The notes: generated by a model from the sequence alone, not told the origin. DNA of 52,594 nt from Oscillospiraceae bacterium (GCA_015065265.1 SVQQ01000011.1:1-52594); one strand, 5' to 3'; positions 15,925-25,516 are shown, numbered from the stretch's first letter. Translations and numbers: made by a program.

Positions 15925-16820
15925 AAAGAACGTCACGTATAAGATTTTTTCGCACCCTGCGTCTTACTTTGTTTTTCGTATGGGCGTTATGCTTTGCAGT
16001 AGTTTTCGTTACCCCGACACTTCTGACGTTCACAAACTCCTTTATGTCGGAAACCGAACTTACGTCAAGTTACGGAGCGGTACTGGGTAACGTGGCAGGT
16101 GGCTCATCCTATATGTCACAGGACGTCTCCCTCAAACTCATACCCGATATGGTCTCTTTTAAACAGTATTTCACATTTCTTTTGCAAAGCCCCGACTACC
16201 TGTTGAAATTCTGGAATTCAGTAATTCTCACACTTCCCATAGTGCTTGGGCAAATGATTCTCGCATCCCTTGCATCCTATGGTTTTTATAAGTGCCGAGG
16301 TAAAGTGAAGAACGTAGTGTTCTTCTCATACATAATTTTGATGCTTATGCCATATCAGGTAACCCTCGTGCCAAACTTTATCGTCTCAGAAATGCTTGGC
16401 ATAATAAATACACGTTGGGCGATTATTCTCCCCGGACTCTTTACACCCCTGTCGGTGTTCATACTTACAAAGAGTATGCGCAGAATTCCCCAAGCGGCAA
16501 TAGACGCCGCCAAACTTGACGGGGCAGGCGACTTTAAAATTTTCTCAAAAATTTGTCTGCCAATGTGCAAAAATGCCCTGTATTCCGTGGCAATCCTCAC
16601 CTTTATCGATAACTGGAATATGGTTGAACAAGTCCTTGTTTTAATGGACAACACCGAAACACAACCCCTGTCGGTTTTTCTCTCACAGATAAACACAGGC
16701 GAGGTGGGAGTAGCCTTTGCAGTTGCAACAGTTTATATGATACCGCCAATTCTCCTCTTCTTACACGGCGAAGAAAGTCTTGTAGAGGGAATTACTTACC
16801 AAGGAAGCGTGAAAGGATAA
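15921..16820 (+). CDS. ABC sugar-importer permease, MalG/UgpE type
   Basis: 299 residues, second channel subunit. The N-terminal helix at about 12-35 is followed by an unusually long external segment (about 37-75) and further helices. The EAA-type loop near 190 reads AAIDAAKLDGAGDFKIFSKICLP. ATG 15921 overlaps the upstream TGA (ATGA), indicating translational coupling. Six bases separate it from the adaptor gene. Function as for the preceding gene; substrate unknown. Confidence 0.92.
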   Translation: MKRTSRIRFFRTLRLTLFFVWALCFAVVFVTPTLLTFTNSFMSETELTSSYGAVLGNVAGGSSYMSQDVSLKLIPDMVSFKQYFTFLLQSPDYLLKFWNSVILTLPIVLGQMILASLASYGFYKCRGKVKNVVFFSYIILMLMPYQVTLVPNFIVSEMLGIINTRWAIILPGLFTPLSVFILTKSMRRIPQAAIDAAKLDGAGDFKIFSKICLPMCKNALYSVAILTFIDNWNMVEQVLVLMDNTETQPLSVFLSQINTGEVGVAFAVATVYMIPPILLFLHGEESLVEGITYQGSVKG

Positions 16821-16826
16821 ATAAAA

Positions 16827-18908
16827 ATGACAAACAACAAGAGAACAAGAAAAGATATAATAAAGAACGTAGCCATAGTCTTTTTAACGATTATGCTTAT
16901 TCTCACCTTTTTCTCAAACACCATAATGAACTGGTCACTTGCACAGGTAAGCGGTAAATATACCGAATACGGTGAGATAAAGACGGGAGTAAGAGGAAGC
17001 GGAACTGTCGTTGCCAATTTCACATATACCGAAAGCGTTAAAAACGACAGTACTATAAAAGAACTTTACGTAACCCGTGGCACCAGAGTGGAACAGGGTA
17101 CTCCATTGATGCTCCTTTCCGCATCCAACGGTGATAAAGCCGAGACTTTAAGAGGTGAAATTAAGTCCCTTGAAGAAAGTTACGAAAGAGCCTTGATGCA
17201 GAGAACTGAGTACGACTACACCTCTGACGAAATGGCAATAAAAAACGCCACCGAAGACTTAAACGAACTTTTAAAAGAGAGAGAAAAATACTCCGACGAT
17301 TACGTGGAGAAGGTAAAACTCGACTTTGAAAATAACGAAAAAGCTTTGAAGGAAGCAAAAGACCTTGTAGAAAGTTTAACCCTGCAACTTGAAGAAATTG
17401 CCGAAAACTCCGAAGACGAACAGGTTGTTTTAAAAAGGGCAGACCTCAAAAGAGCAAAAGAGGCATACGATATCGCACTTGAAGCTTTTGAAAAAGCCGA
17501 AGAGGAATTTTCAAAGGCAACCTACATAGACACAGACTCCTATCAAAGCAGTTTGAGTTCTCTTTACGACTCTCTTGACGCCCTTGAAACAGAACTGCGT
17601 TACCTTAAAGAAGACAGCGCAGACCTTATCAAGATTGACGAAGACCTTAAAGCAAAAGAAAGAGCGCTTAATTCTGCTATTGCCGACCACGATAAAGCAA
17701 TTTCTGATTTCGGCGCAGATTCCGACGAGGCGAAGGCTGCAAAAGAAGCGGAAGAACAAGCCCGTGCGGAGTATGACGCAGCACTTCTCATATATAATTC
17801 AAATAAAGATGAAGTAAAAAATGCAATTCGTTCAATTGAAGCAAAGGAAAAATCAATTGACAGTGTGGAAGGCGACATAAGAACGATAAGACAACGTATG
17901 TCAAACGCAAGTAGCGAGAACAGAGAATATGAGTCTCTTAAAAAGGTACTTGATATAAAGAAGAAAGCCTTGGACACAGAAAAAGAGAATTTAGACATAA
18001 AGCAAAAGGAATATGATACCCTCGTTGAAAAAATCACAGGCGACCTTACCTTAAAACTCAAAGACGCGAAAAATAAAAAAGAGACTCTTGAAAAAGACAA
18101 CGAAAAGTTAAATGAAGAACTTTCAAACGTGGCACAGGTAGAAAACCTTGACGAACAGATAAAGAATGAAAAACGCAGTCTTGAACAAATGACCTATTCT
18201 CTTGAAAAGAGAAAGGAAAGTGACAAAAAATCAAAAGAACTTGAAGATTACGACCTTGGTAAACAGTACCGCGTGATTCAGGAAAAGAAAGAAGAACTGG
18301 CAGCCCTTGGCGGTGAAAGTGATAAAGGCACCACCCTTTATGCCACTCATTCAGGCGTCATTACCGAAGTGAACTTCAAGCCCGGTGAATTTATCCCCGC
18401 AGGTTCTTCTGCACTGGTTATCGAAGTAGAGGAAAGCGGGTACACTCTTAACTTCACAGTCACAAACAAAGAGGCACAGAAACTCACCGTTGGCGACACC
18501 GCCACAGTTTCCAACGCTTACTGGGGACAGAATCTTGGTGCAGTTCTGAAGTCCATACAACCCGATTCCACAGGCAAAAACAAAATACTCACCTTTGAAC
18601 TTGACGGAAATGCAGAGGTAGGGCAGAACCTGACTCTGACAGTTGGCGAAAAGGGTACCTATTATTCTGCAGTAGTGCCAAAGAGTGCAGTACACGAGGA
18701 CGCCGAGGGTAAATTCGTTTATGTAACGAAAGAAAAATCCACCCCTCTCGGTACACGTTACGTTGCTACAAGACTTAACGTCACCATTGCCGCAACCGAC
18801 GATAAGAACTCAGCAATCGTTACCGACGAATCATATATTTACGAGTACGTTATAACCTCTTCCACAAAGCCCTTTGAGGCAGGGGACTACGTAAGGTTGA
18901 GTGACTGA
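16827..18908 (+). CDS. HlyD/MacA-like membrane fusion protein with very long coiled coil
   Basis: 693 residues, roughly twice the usual adaptor length. One N-terminal membrane helix (about 11-33) is followed by the first half of a lipoyl/barrel-sandwich domain (about 47-100, GTVVANFTY and VTRGTRVEQGTPL). A charged helical region runs from about 104 to 492, rich in Lys, Glu and Ala. The second lipoyl half (GVITEVNFKPGEFIPAGS, about 505-525) and beta-barrel/C-terminal domains to 693 follow. Such adaptors link an inner-membrane transporter to outside components. It sits in an operon with importer permeases, a MacB-like ectodomain protein and a solute-binding lipoprotein. ATG 16827 follows AAAGGAT. 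Confidence 0.85.
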   Translation: MTNNKRTRKDIIKNVAIVFLTIMLILTFFSNTIMNWSLAQVSGKYTEYGEIKTGVRGSGTVVANFTYTESVKNDSTIKELYVTRGTRVEQGTPLMLLSASNGDKAETLRGEIKSLEESYERALMQRTEYDYTSDEMAIKNATEDLNELLKEREKYSDDYVEKVKLDFENNEKALKEAKDLVESLTLQLEEIAENSEDEQVVLKRADLKRAKEAYDIALEAFEKAEEEFSKATYIDTDSYQSSLSSLYDSLDALETELRYLKEDSADLIKIDEDLKAKERALNSAIADHDKAISDFGADSDEAKAAKEAEEQARAEYDAALLIYNSNKDEVKNAIRSIEAKEKSIDSVEGDIRTIRQRMSNASSENREYESLKKVLDIKKKALDTEKENLDIKQKEYDTLVEKITGDLTLKLKDAKNKKETLEKDNEKLNEELSNVAQVENLDEQIKNEKRSLEQMTYSLEKRKESDKKSKELEDYDLGKQYRVIQEKKEELAALGGESDKGTTLYATHSGVITEVNFKPGEFIPAGSSALVIEVEESGYTLNFTVTNKEAQKLTVGDTATVSNAYWGQNLGAVLKSIQPDSTGKNKILTFELDGNAEVGQNLTLTVGEKGTYYSAVVPKSAVHEDAEGKFVYVTKEKSTPLGTRYVATRLNVTIAATDDKNSAIVTDESYIYEYVITSSTKPFEAGDYVRLSD

Positions 18909-18909
18909 T

Positions 18910-19815
18910 ATGAAAAAATATATTTCATTTTCACTTTCCCTTATTTTGTTTCTTGTAACCTTGATTACTTTTTTCACACTTCAAGGTAAATACTCACAGA
19001 AAGCCTATTTTGGAAAAGAATATGCAGTTATAAGGGTGATGGAAGAAGACAAGATAACCCCTCTTGAAATTAGCGGGATAAGATATGCAGTAGAAGAAGC
19101 AAGTCACACAGTAGAAAATGGAAACGGACGACTTTGGTGCGACGCCTATTCCTATTTTGAAACTGCCTTTGTATCCCGTGAGGACTCAAAGACCTTGGAA
19201 TGTCAGGCAGTTGTCACAGGGGGAGACTACTTCCTTTTCCATAACCTTGAATTTGTAAACGGTTATTACTACTCGGACAGTGACTTAAACCTTGACAGAG
19301 TCGTAATTGATGAAAAACTCGCCTTCGACCTCTTTGGAAGTAATAACGCCGAGGGAATGACAGTTATTTTGGGAGATAAGACCTATTATGTTGCAGGAGT
19401 AGTGTCCCTTGAAGAAAATAAGGCAAGGGAAATTCAACTTGGGGACACTCCCGTGATTTTCATTCCCCAAAATATCGGAGAAACCCTTTACGGAACAAGG
19501 GACTATGACGTATATGAAGTTATGATGCAAAACGACCTGCCCTCCTACGCATTTAACACCGTGTCAGCGGTATGCGAGGGCAAAGACGTCATTGACGTAA
19601 CCCACCGTTTTGACTTAAAAAACATAATAAAAATAATAGGACAGTTCCCGTCACGTTCCTTTGTGACAAAGAATTTCTCCTATCCCTACTACGAAAACGC
19701 CGACAGAGGAAGGGAAGACGTACTCTCAATTCTTCTTGTCTTAAACGCCGTCACTTTCGTTATCTTTGCAGTAAACACAACGATTTTAATTTATAAATTA
19801 AGGAGAAAAAGATGA
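18910..19815 (+). CDS. MacB-like periplasmic-core-domain membrane protein
   Basis: 301 residues from ATG 18910; a GTG at 18901 would add three residues and overlap the adaptor gene. One helix at each end (about 7-25 and 270-295) frames an extracellular domain. Its part NGYYYSDSDLNLDRVVIDEKLA with later VILGDKTYYVAGVV resembles the MacB_PCD/FtsX-type ectodomain, where a partner adaptor docks. Unlike MacB it has no ATPase and only two membrane helices in place of four. It is coupled to the next gene by an ATGA overlap. Likely a companion of the adaptor encoded upstream; exact role unknown. Confidence 0.65.
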   Translation: MKKYISFSLSLILFLVTLITFFTLQGKYSQKAYFGKEYAVIRVMEEDKITPLEISGIRYAVEEASHTVENGNGRLWCDAYSYFETAFVSREDSKTLECQAVVTGGDYFLFHNLEFVNGYYYSDSDLNLDRVVIDEKLAFDLFGSNNAEGMTVILGDKTYYVAGVVSLEENKAREIQLGDTPVIFIPQNIGETLYGTRDYDVYEVMMQNDLPSYAFNTVSAVCEGKDVIDVTHRFDLKNIIKIIGQFPSRSFVTKNFSYPYYENADRGREDVLSILLVLNAVTFVIFAVNTTILIYKLRRKR

Positions 19816-22133
19816 AAAGAATTTTATCCCTCGTACTTGTTTTAGTTATGGCTTTTTCACTTTTTTCGTGTGGAAAAAAAGAAAATAATGCCCCCGAAAA
19901 AGTCGCACTTGAACACGTCTACCTTTCAAAGAAAATTCCTCTCCCCGAGGACGTAAGTCTATATAGCCTCTTCGTTTCGGGAGAAAACGTATATCTCAGA
20001 GGAACAAAAGACGTGGTGTACACCGACGAGTATGGAGTAGAACACTACGATAACTACGACGTAATATATTTAAGCGACCTTGCTTTTTCGGAGTATAAAG
20101 AAATATATACTTTTAAAGGTGAATATTCTTATGACGGGACAACCTTTGCAAGTAAAAGCAGTTATCTCAACACCGTAAGTTCCGACTCTCACGGCGGATT
20201 GTGGCTTGGTATTGCAGAATATCATAACTACCTTGACGAAACCACGTCCCAGTGGATAAACAAAAATAATGTAACCTTCTATCATATGGATAGTGATGGC
20301 GTTGTTACAGAAGGCTTTAACGTACCCGAAATTCTCAAAACTATTGACGACGTTGAACAACACGAGATTGACAACGCTTACGTTCAATCAATTATGGAAA
20401 ACGGTGACGGAAAAATCTATATCGCTATGGAGAATAGAATTATAGCCATAGACGAGAACTATAAAGTCGTAAATTCAAACAGTTTTGACAACTTCGCCTA
20501 CGAATTTTCTATGGCGGATAACGGAAATATACGCTTTCCCGTCTGGGACTGGTCAGGAGAACAGGGCAAAGTTGAAGTTATGGAATACGACACAAAGTCC
20601 TATACAGTCAACACCCTAACCACTCTTGCCACTACCGACAACGTTTTCTTCTCTGCCGACGGAGAACTTTATACAGACGACTGGTATAAGGTGAGCAAGG
20701 TTGACCTTAAAACAGGGGAAATGAAGCCGATTTTCGACTACCTTAACTCCGACGTCAACGTTGACAGATTTCAGAGATGTGCTATTATTAACGACGAGTT
20801 CTACGCCTTTGAATATGACAAGAACTACGAAAACCGATCACTCTTGCACTTGACTCCCGCAGGAGAGGGCGAGGTAATCGAAAAGTACGTTATTACTCTT
20901 GCAACTACCGAGATTTCATCTAACCTCAGAGATATGATAATCGACTATAACCGTTCTTCAACCGATTACCGAATTACAGTTAAGGCTTATGGCTGGGAAG
21001 AATCTTCTATCGAAGCCTTTGACCTTGACCTTGTGTCAGGAAAAATCCCCGACATTGTCTGCCTTGACTCCCTTGACGCGTCAAAATATGCTTCCAAAGG
21101 AATATTTGCCGACCTTGGAAAAATGATGGACGAGGACGATAAGTTCTCAAGAGACGTCTTCCTTGATAACATCATCGAAGCCACAAAAATAAAAGGCGTA
21201 ATTTACAGTATGCCCGTTTCCTTCAACATAAGAAGTGTTGCGGGAAAGGAAAGTATTTTCACTAAACCCTCTTGGACTTGGCAGGACGCTATGAACCTTA
21301 TGAGACAATATTCGGGTTCAAAACTTGTAGACGAAGTTGACAGAGAAACCTTTATGACGAGTTATTTTCCTCTGTTTTTGGAAGACTTTATCGACTATGA
21401 AAAAGGCAAATCAAGTTTCTCAAGCCCCGAATTCAAAGCCTTCCTTGAATTTGTAAAAACTCTTCCTGCTGAAATAAACTGGGAAGAATTCTACGAAGGT
21501 ATCGACTGGGAAGAGTACGACGCAAGATTTAAAAATAATCAGACTCTACTCCAACAGGTGTATTTCAGTTCAGTTAATGCACCGATCTATTTAAGAGAAA
21601 CCTTCGGTGAAGACGTAAACTTTATCGGTTACCCAAGTGCAGACGGTAACGGTCACGCCATAGTGTTTGATACCGAATTTGCAATTGCCAACAAGAGTGT
21701 GTATAAACAACAGGCTTGGGACTTTCTTAAAATGGTGTTTGAAGAAGATTATCAGATGAACTACGTCTGGAGTTTTCCCGTAACAAAATCCGCTTTTGAA
21801 AAATCAAAACAAGAGGAAATCGGTTACGTAAAAGGCGAAAACGTTGACTACGGTATTGCCGACGACGACATTTTTATAGAAAAAGAACTGAGTATGATAA
21901 AACCTGTTTTACCCGAATGGACCAACGAAGACCAGACGGAATACGCCCTTGAATGTATCGAAAGAGTGGCGAATATCGCCACTACCGCCACCAAGGTCGC
22001 AAGGTTTAACGACCCTGTAATCGACATAATAAAAGGCGAGGTGTCGGCGTTCTTCGACTCAAAGAAGAGCATTGACGAAACTTGTAAGATTATCGAAAGC
22101 AGAGTAAACCTTTACCTTGCAGAAAACATGTAA
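19812..22133 (+). CDS. Extracellular solute-binding lipoprotein with N-terminal propeller-like region
   Basis: 773 residues. The signal peptide ends in the lipobox LFSC with the lipidated Cys at position 20. Residues about 30-350 carry repeated beta-strand-like segments (IYIAMENRIIAIDENYKV is one), suggesting a beta-propeller. Residues about 360-773 have the pattern of a family 1 carbohydrate-binding protein of ABC importers, with DLVSGKIPDIVCLD, an EFKAFLEFVK region and AWDFLKMVFE. It is the last gene of the operon, overlapping its predecessor by ATGA. It should capture the substrate for the two permeases; the added N-terminal domain is unusual and may provide a second binding surface. Confidence 0.85.
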   Translation: MKRILSLVLVLVMAFSLFSCGKKENNAPEKVALEHVYLSKKIPLPEDVSLYSLFVSGENVYLRGTKDVVYTDEYGVEHYDNYDVIYLSDLAFSEYKEIYTFKGEYSYDGTTFASKSSYLNTVSSDSHGGLWLGIAEYHNYLDETTSQWINKNNVTFYHMDSDGVVTEGFNVPEILKTIDDVEQHEIDNAYVQSIMENGDGKIYIAMENRIIAIDENYKVVNSNSFDNFAYEFSMADNGNIRFPVWDWSGEQGKVEVMEYDTKSYTVNTLTTLATTDNVFFSADGELYTDDWYKVSKVDLKTGEMKPIFDYLNSDVNVDRFQRCAIINDEFYAFEYDKNYENRSLLHLTPAGEGEVIEKYVITLATTEISSNLRDMIIDYNRSSTDYRITVKAYGWEESSIEAFDLDLVSGKIPDIVCLDSLDASKYASKGIFADLGKMMDEDDKFSRDVFLDNIIEATKIKGVIYSMPVSFNIRSVAGKESIFTKPSWTWQDAMNLMRQYSGSKLVDEVDRETFMTSYFPLFLEDFIDYEKGKSSFSSPEFKAFLEFVKTLPAEINWEEFYEGIDWEEYDARFKNNQTLLQQVYFSSVNAPIYLRETFGEDVNFIGYPSADGNGHAIVFDTEFAIANKSVYKQQAWDFLKMVFEEDYQMNYVWSFPVTKSAFEKSKQEEIGYVKGENVDYGIADDDIFIEKELSMIKPVLPEWTNEDQTEYALECIERVANIATTATKVARFNDPVIDIIKGEVSAFFDSKKSIDETCKIIESRVNLYLAENM

Positions 22134-22137
22134 AAAA

Positions 22138-22172
22138 ATAAAAGGCTGTTTTAACAGCCTTTTATTTTTTTG
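22138..22172. terminator. Bidirectional intrinsic terminator
   Basis: Stem built on GGCTGTT/AACAGCC extended by AAAA/TTTT (about 22138-22150 with 22153-22165), with a T-run on the plus strand. It ends the transport operon and can serve the convergent small membrane protein gene. Confidence 0.85.
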
Positions 22173-22183
22173 TTGTGTCACAA

Positions 22184-22480
22184 TTAGTCAGCAAAAAGCA
22201 TTATCTTCTTGTAAAGCACAACTGTGATAATGTCTGCGATAAGACAGATTATGTAAATTGCTCTGATGATCCAGCCGATAATACCGCCGAAGCCAAAGGA
22301 AACAAGAGAGAGTATGAAGGATACGAGAAGCACCCAACCTACAACCTTGCTTGAAGTCTTTGTACCGTTTGCAATACGAATTACACCGCCAACAAATCCG
22401 TCAACGAGGATTACAAGAATGAGAAGAATCCACCATTTAAGATTTTGAAGAGCGCCAGCAATCTTTTTGATGATTTCCAT
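22184..22480 (-). CDS. Small hydrophobic membrane protein
   Basis: 98 residues with two or three membrane helices (about 15-37, 46-68, 70-92) separated by short polar turns containing NGTKTSSK. ATG 22480 has an AGGAGG site. I do not recognise a family; small multi-helix proteins of this kind are often annotated only as hypothetical. It is monocistronic with its own strong promoter and a shared terminator. Confidence 0.75.
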   Translation of the reverse strand: MEIIKKIAGALQNLKWWILLILVILVDGFVGGVIRIANGTKTSSKVVGWVLLVSFILSLVSFGFGGIIGWIIRAIYIICLIADIITVVLYKKIMLFAD

Positions 22481-22527
22481 ATTTTCCTCCTGAAAAATTT
22501 AATAAAAGAGAATAACCCTTTTGACAC

Positions 22528-22556
22528 ATTATACTATAAAGTTATAGAATTTTCAA
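22528..22556 (-). promoter_or_regulatory. Promoter of the small membrane protein gene
   Basis: On the minus strand: TTGAAA (22551-22556), 17 nt, TATAAT (22528-22533). The spacer contains a perfect palindrome, CTATAA-AG-TTATAG (22534-22547 on the plus strand), which may be an operator. Confidence 0.75.
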
Positions 22557-22590
22557 GACTGCCTTGACTTTTGACTGAAATTTATTTTCC

Positions 22591-22619
22591 TTGATTTATT
22601 TATACTTTTGGTGTATAAT
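22591..22619 (+). promoter_or_regulatory. Promoter of the DUF4886 lipoprotein gene
   Basis: TTGATT (22591-22596), 17 nt, TATAAT (22614-22619), 33 bases before ATG 22652. Confidence 0.75.
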
Positions 22620-22651
22620 CTAATAAAATTAATTGAAAGGTAGTTAGTTTT

Positions 22652-24070
22652 ATGAAAAACATAAAAATCATATCCCTTATTCTTTGCCTTTGTATGACTG
22701 CTTTTATGGCAGTATCCTGTGCCACTTGTGAGCACGAATACGAAAAGGCAACTTTAAAGGAAGCAAAAGTTCTTGAAAACGGTATTGCAAAATACACTTG
22801 TAAATTCTGCAACGATTCTTACGAGGAAGAAATTCCCGCAACTCGAAAAATTAAAGTTCTGGCAATAGGTAACAGTTTTAGCGTAGACTCTATGGAGTAC
22901 CTGTGGAATATGTGTAATGATGCAGGAGCAGAAGAAGTAGTTCTCGGTAACCTGTACGTTGGAGGTTGCTCACTTGATACCCACTATCAAAATATTACAA
23001 ATAACAAAACTGCTTATACATATTACAAGAACACCTCAGGCAAGTGGGAAACTACTAAAAACGTGGCACTTTCCACAGCCCTTCAGGAAGAGAGTTGGGA
23101 TATAATCACTATCCAACAGGTAAGCGGAGACAGTGGCAGAGCAGATACTTATGCCGTGCTTTCGGAGATTGTCAATTACGTGAAAGAAAACAAAACTAAT
23201 CCCGACGCCGAAATTCTCTGGAATATGACCTGGGCATATGCACAGAATAGCACCCACGGACATTTCCCAAGATATAATTCCGACCAGAATACAATGTATT
23301 CTGCCATAACCGATGCAGTACAAAGTGCAGTTCTCACAAATACCGATATCGAAGGTGTAATTCCCACGGGTACAGCAGTACAGAACCTGCGCTCATCATA
23401 CGTTGGAGATACCCTCAACAGAGACAACAGCCACCTTTCATACTCACAGGGAAGATACGTTGCCGCAATGACCTGGTATGCTTACCTTACAGGCGGTAAA
23501 GTTGAAGCGGTTGACTGGGTTCCCGATGAATACGGTTATATTGCAGACGACCTTGACGCTATATACGAAGCAGTAAATAACGCCATCAAGAGCCCCTTTG
23601 AAGCCACCGCATCTAAATTTACCGATAAAAAGGAAATAACAGACGAAGAGCGCTTTAAGGCTTTGGGACTTGATATTTCAGACTATGAAGTTCTCGACTG
23701 GGAGCCTAAGGTAAATGCCCTTTATAACTCAACTATCACTATGAAATTAAGAGATAGCGAAAATGCTAAAGACGGAATGTTGCCTTATACCATAGCCTCA
23801 AAAATGTTCACTAAGGAAACTTTGCCCATAGGCTCTGTAATTATAGTTGACTACGAGTACCAGTATCGTCCTGAGGGTTGGATTGAAGAAAATAAAAAGA
23901 ACAGCAGTAGCACAAGACCCGCACAGGTAACCTATCCTATAACAGTAATAGGGGAAGATTGGTGGGAAAACTATGCTTTCCGTGCCATTAACCTTATGCA
24001 CACGGGAGTAAGAATTACCCTCACCGAAGAAGACGTGAACCATTTACGTATATACGTACCAAAAGCATAA
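22652..24070 (+). CDS. DUF4886 lipoprotein (SGNH-hydrolase-like)
   Basis: 472 residues. The lipobox AVSC gives a lipidated Cys at 23. Residues 23-64 form a small Cys-rich module (CEHEY ... YTCKFC ... EEIPAT) common in secreted Firmicutes proteins. From about 67 it follows DUF4886, an SGNH-hydrolase-like fold: KVLAIGNSFS with likely nucleophile Ser75, and a RDNSHLS stretch supplying the Asp/His pair. A hydrolytic role on acylated glycans is plausible by fold but not shown. The C-terminal ~150 residues form a separate domain. It has its own promoter, an AAAGG site and a terminator. Confidence 0.82.
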   Translation: MKNIKIISLILCLCMTAFMAVSCATCEHEYEKATLKEAKVLENGIAKYTCKFCNDSYEEEIPATRKIKVLAIGNSFSVDSMEYLWNMCNDAGAEEVVLGNLYVGGCSLDTHYQNITNNKTAYTYYKNTSGKWETTKNVALSTALQEESWDIITIQQVSGDSGRADTYAVLSEIVNYVKENKTNPDAEILWNMTWAYAQNSTHGHFPRYNSDQNTMYSAITDAVQSAVLTNTDIEGVIPTGTAVQNLRSSYVGDTLNRDNSHLSYSQGRYVAAMTWYAYLTGGKVEAVDWVPDEYGYIADDLDAIYEAVNNAIKSPFEATASKFTDKKEITDEERFKALGLDISDYEVLDWEPKVNALYNSTITMKLRDSENAKDGMLPYTIASKMFTKETLPIGSVIIVDYEYQYRPEGWIEENKKNSSSTRPAQVTYPITVIGEDWWENYAFRAINLMHTGVRITLTEEDVNHLRIYVPKA

Positions 24071-24077
24071 TTTATAA

Positions 24078-24118
24078 AAACAGACGGCCAAAAGAATTTG
24101 GGCCGTCTGTTTTGTTTT
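24078..24118 (+). terminator. Intrinsic terminator after DUF4886 gene
   Basis: Twelve-bp stem (24078-24089 with 24101-24112), 11-nt loop, then TGTTTT. Confidence 0.85.
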
Positions 24119-24134
24119 ACCTTGCCATTTTTGG

Positions 24135-24163
24135 TTGACAAAGGTTCATTGTTGTGCTATAAT
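24135..24163 (+). promoter_or_regulatory. Perfect promoter of the polysaccharide locus
   Basis: TTGACA (24135-24140), 17 nt, TATAAT (24158-24163). A ~130-base untranslated leader precedes the GTG at 24300. A second TTGACA/TATAAT pair in that leader has a 21-nt spacer and is less convincing. Confidence 0.85.
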
Positions 24164-24299
24164 ATACAGGTAAAATTGTGATTATTGTGCCCATTTGTTT
24201 ATGTTTCATAATTTGACAAAAAGTACAATATAAAAGTTCTATAATACACCGAGAATTTGAGTTTGAATATAGCATAGAGTGTATAGAAGGAGAAAAATT

Positions 24300-25514
24300 G
24301 TGAACGTTAAAATGAATATACCTTTTTCCCCACCGGATATCAGTGAACTGGAAATACAAGAAGTATCGGAAGCGTTACGTTCGGGTTGGATAACAACAGG
24401 ACCAAGAACAAAAGAACTTGAAAAACAAGTTGCACAGTTTGTGGGTAGCGACATGGCAGTTTGCTTGAATTCACAGACGGCATGCGCTGAAATGGCTCTT
24501 CATGTTTTGGGGGTAGAACCCGGTGACGAAGTAATAACTTCAGCATATACATATACAGCTTCTGCCTCTGTTATTGACCACATAGGTGCAAAAATCGTTA
24601 TGGTTGATACCTGTGAAGATAGTTTCGAAATGGACTATGATAAAGTCGAAGCCGCGATTACCGAAAAAACAAAGGCAATTATTCCCGTTGACCTTGGCGG
24701 AGTACCCTGCAACTATGAAAGATTATTTGAAATAGTTGAACGTAAAAAGAATTTGTTTTCACCAAAGGGAAAAATTCAAAAAGCCCTTGGCAGAGTAGCA
24801 ATAATGGCTGATACAGCACATTCTTTTGGAGCCTCAAGAAAGGGAAAAATGGCAGGAAGTATCGCAGACTTTTCTTCATTTTCTTTCCATGCAGTTAAGA
24901 ATTTCACCACTGCAGAAGGTGGTGCATTAACGTGGCGTACCATTGACGGAATAGATAATTCGGATATATACAAACAACTTCAACTGCTTTCGCTTCACGG
25001 ACAAAGTAAAGACGCTTTGGCGAAAACAAAACTTGGAGCGTGGGAATATGACATTGTAGGTACTTGGTATAAGTGCAATATGACCGACGTTGCGGCTGCC
25101 ATAGGACTTGTTCAGATGAAGAGATATCCCGAAATGCTTTCTCGCAGAAAAGAAATTATTAAAAAGTACGATTCGGCATTTAAACCTTTGGGAGTTGAAA
25201 CGTTAAACCATTATACCGAAGAAAACGTTTCGTCAGGTCATTTGTATATAACAAGAGTTCCGGGAATAACCTTGGAACAGAGAAATGAAATAATTATAAA
25301 AATGGCAGAACAAGGGGTTGCGTGTAACGTTCATTACAAACCCCTACCTATGCATACTGCCTATAAAAAATTGGGCTTTGACATTAAAGATTACCCAAAT
25401 GCTTACAAGCACTTTGAAAATGAAATCACACTTCCTTTGCATACCTGCCTTAAGGACGTTGAAGTTGATTACGTTATTGAAAAATATACAAATATTTTGA
25501 AAGAGTACATATAA
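24300..25514 (+). CDS. DegT/DnrJ/EryC1/StrS sugar aminotransferase
   Basis: 404 residues from GTG 24300, chosen because AGAAGGAG lies seven bases upstream; an ATG at 24279 lacks a site. PLP-dependent fold-type I enzyme that adds an amino group to a keto-sugar nucleotide, usually at C3 or C4. It shows GSDMAVCLNSQTACAEMAL, the DTAHSFGAS aspartate, and the Schiff-base lysine at about K200 in FSFHAVKNFTTAEGG. It is the first gene of the polysaccharide operon and is followed after two bases by the initiating transferase. No 4,6-dehydratase is encoded nearby, so its keto-sugar must come from an enzyme elsewhere. Confidence 0.93.
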   Translation: MNVKMNIPFSPPDISELEIQEVSEALRSGWITTGPRTKELEKQVAQFVGSDMAVCLNSQTACAEMALHVLGVEPGDEVITSAYTYTASASVIDHIGAKIVMVDTCEDSFEMDYDKVEAAITEKTKAIIPVDLGGVPCNYERLFEIVERKKNLFSPKGKIQKALGRVAIMADTAHSFGASRKGKMAGSIADFSSFSFHAVKNFTTAEGGALTWRTIDGIDNSDIYKQLQLLSLHGQSKDALAKTKLGAWEYDIVGTWYKCNMTDVAAAIGLVQMKRYPEMLSRRKEIIKKYDSAFKPLGVETLNHYTEENVSSGHLYITRVPGITLEQRNEIIIKMAEQGVACNVHYKPLPMHTAYKKLGFDIKDYPNAYKHFENEITLPLHTCLKDVEVDYVIEKYTNILKEYI

Positions 25515-25516
25515 AA

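Noticed and set aside
22184..22480. Phage holin
   Set aside because: The small multi-helix protein lacks the charged C-terminal tail and any lysis neighbours; no phage genes are near.
24195..24260. Second promoter in the leader of the polysaccharide locus
   Set aside because: The TTGACA and TATAAT boxes there are 21 nt apart, too far for a standard sigma-A promoter.
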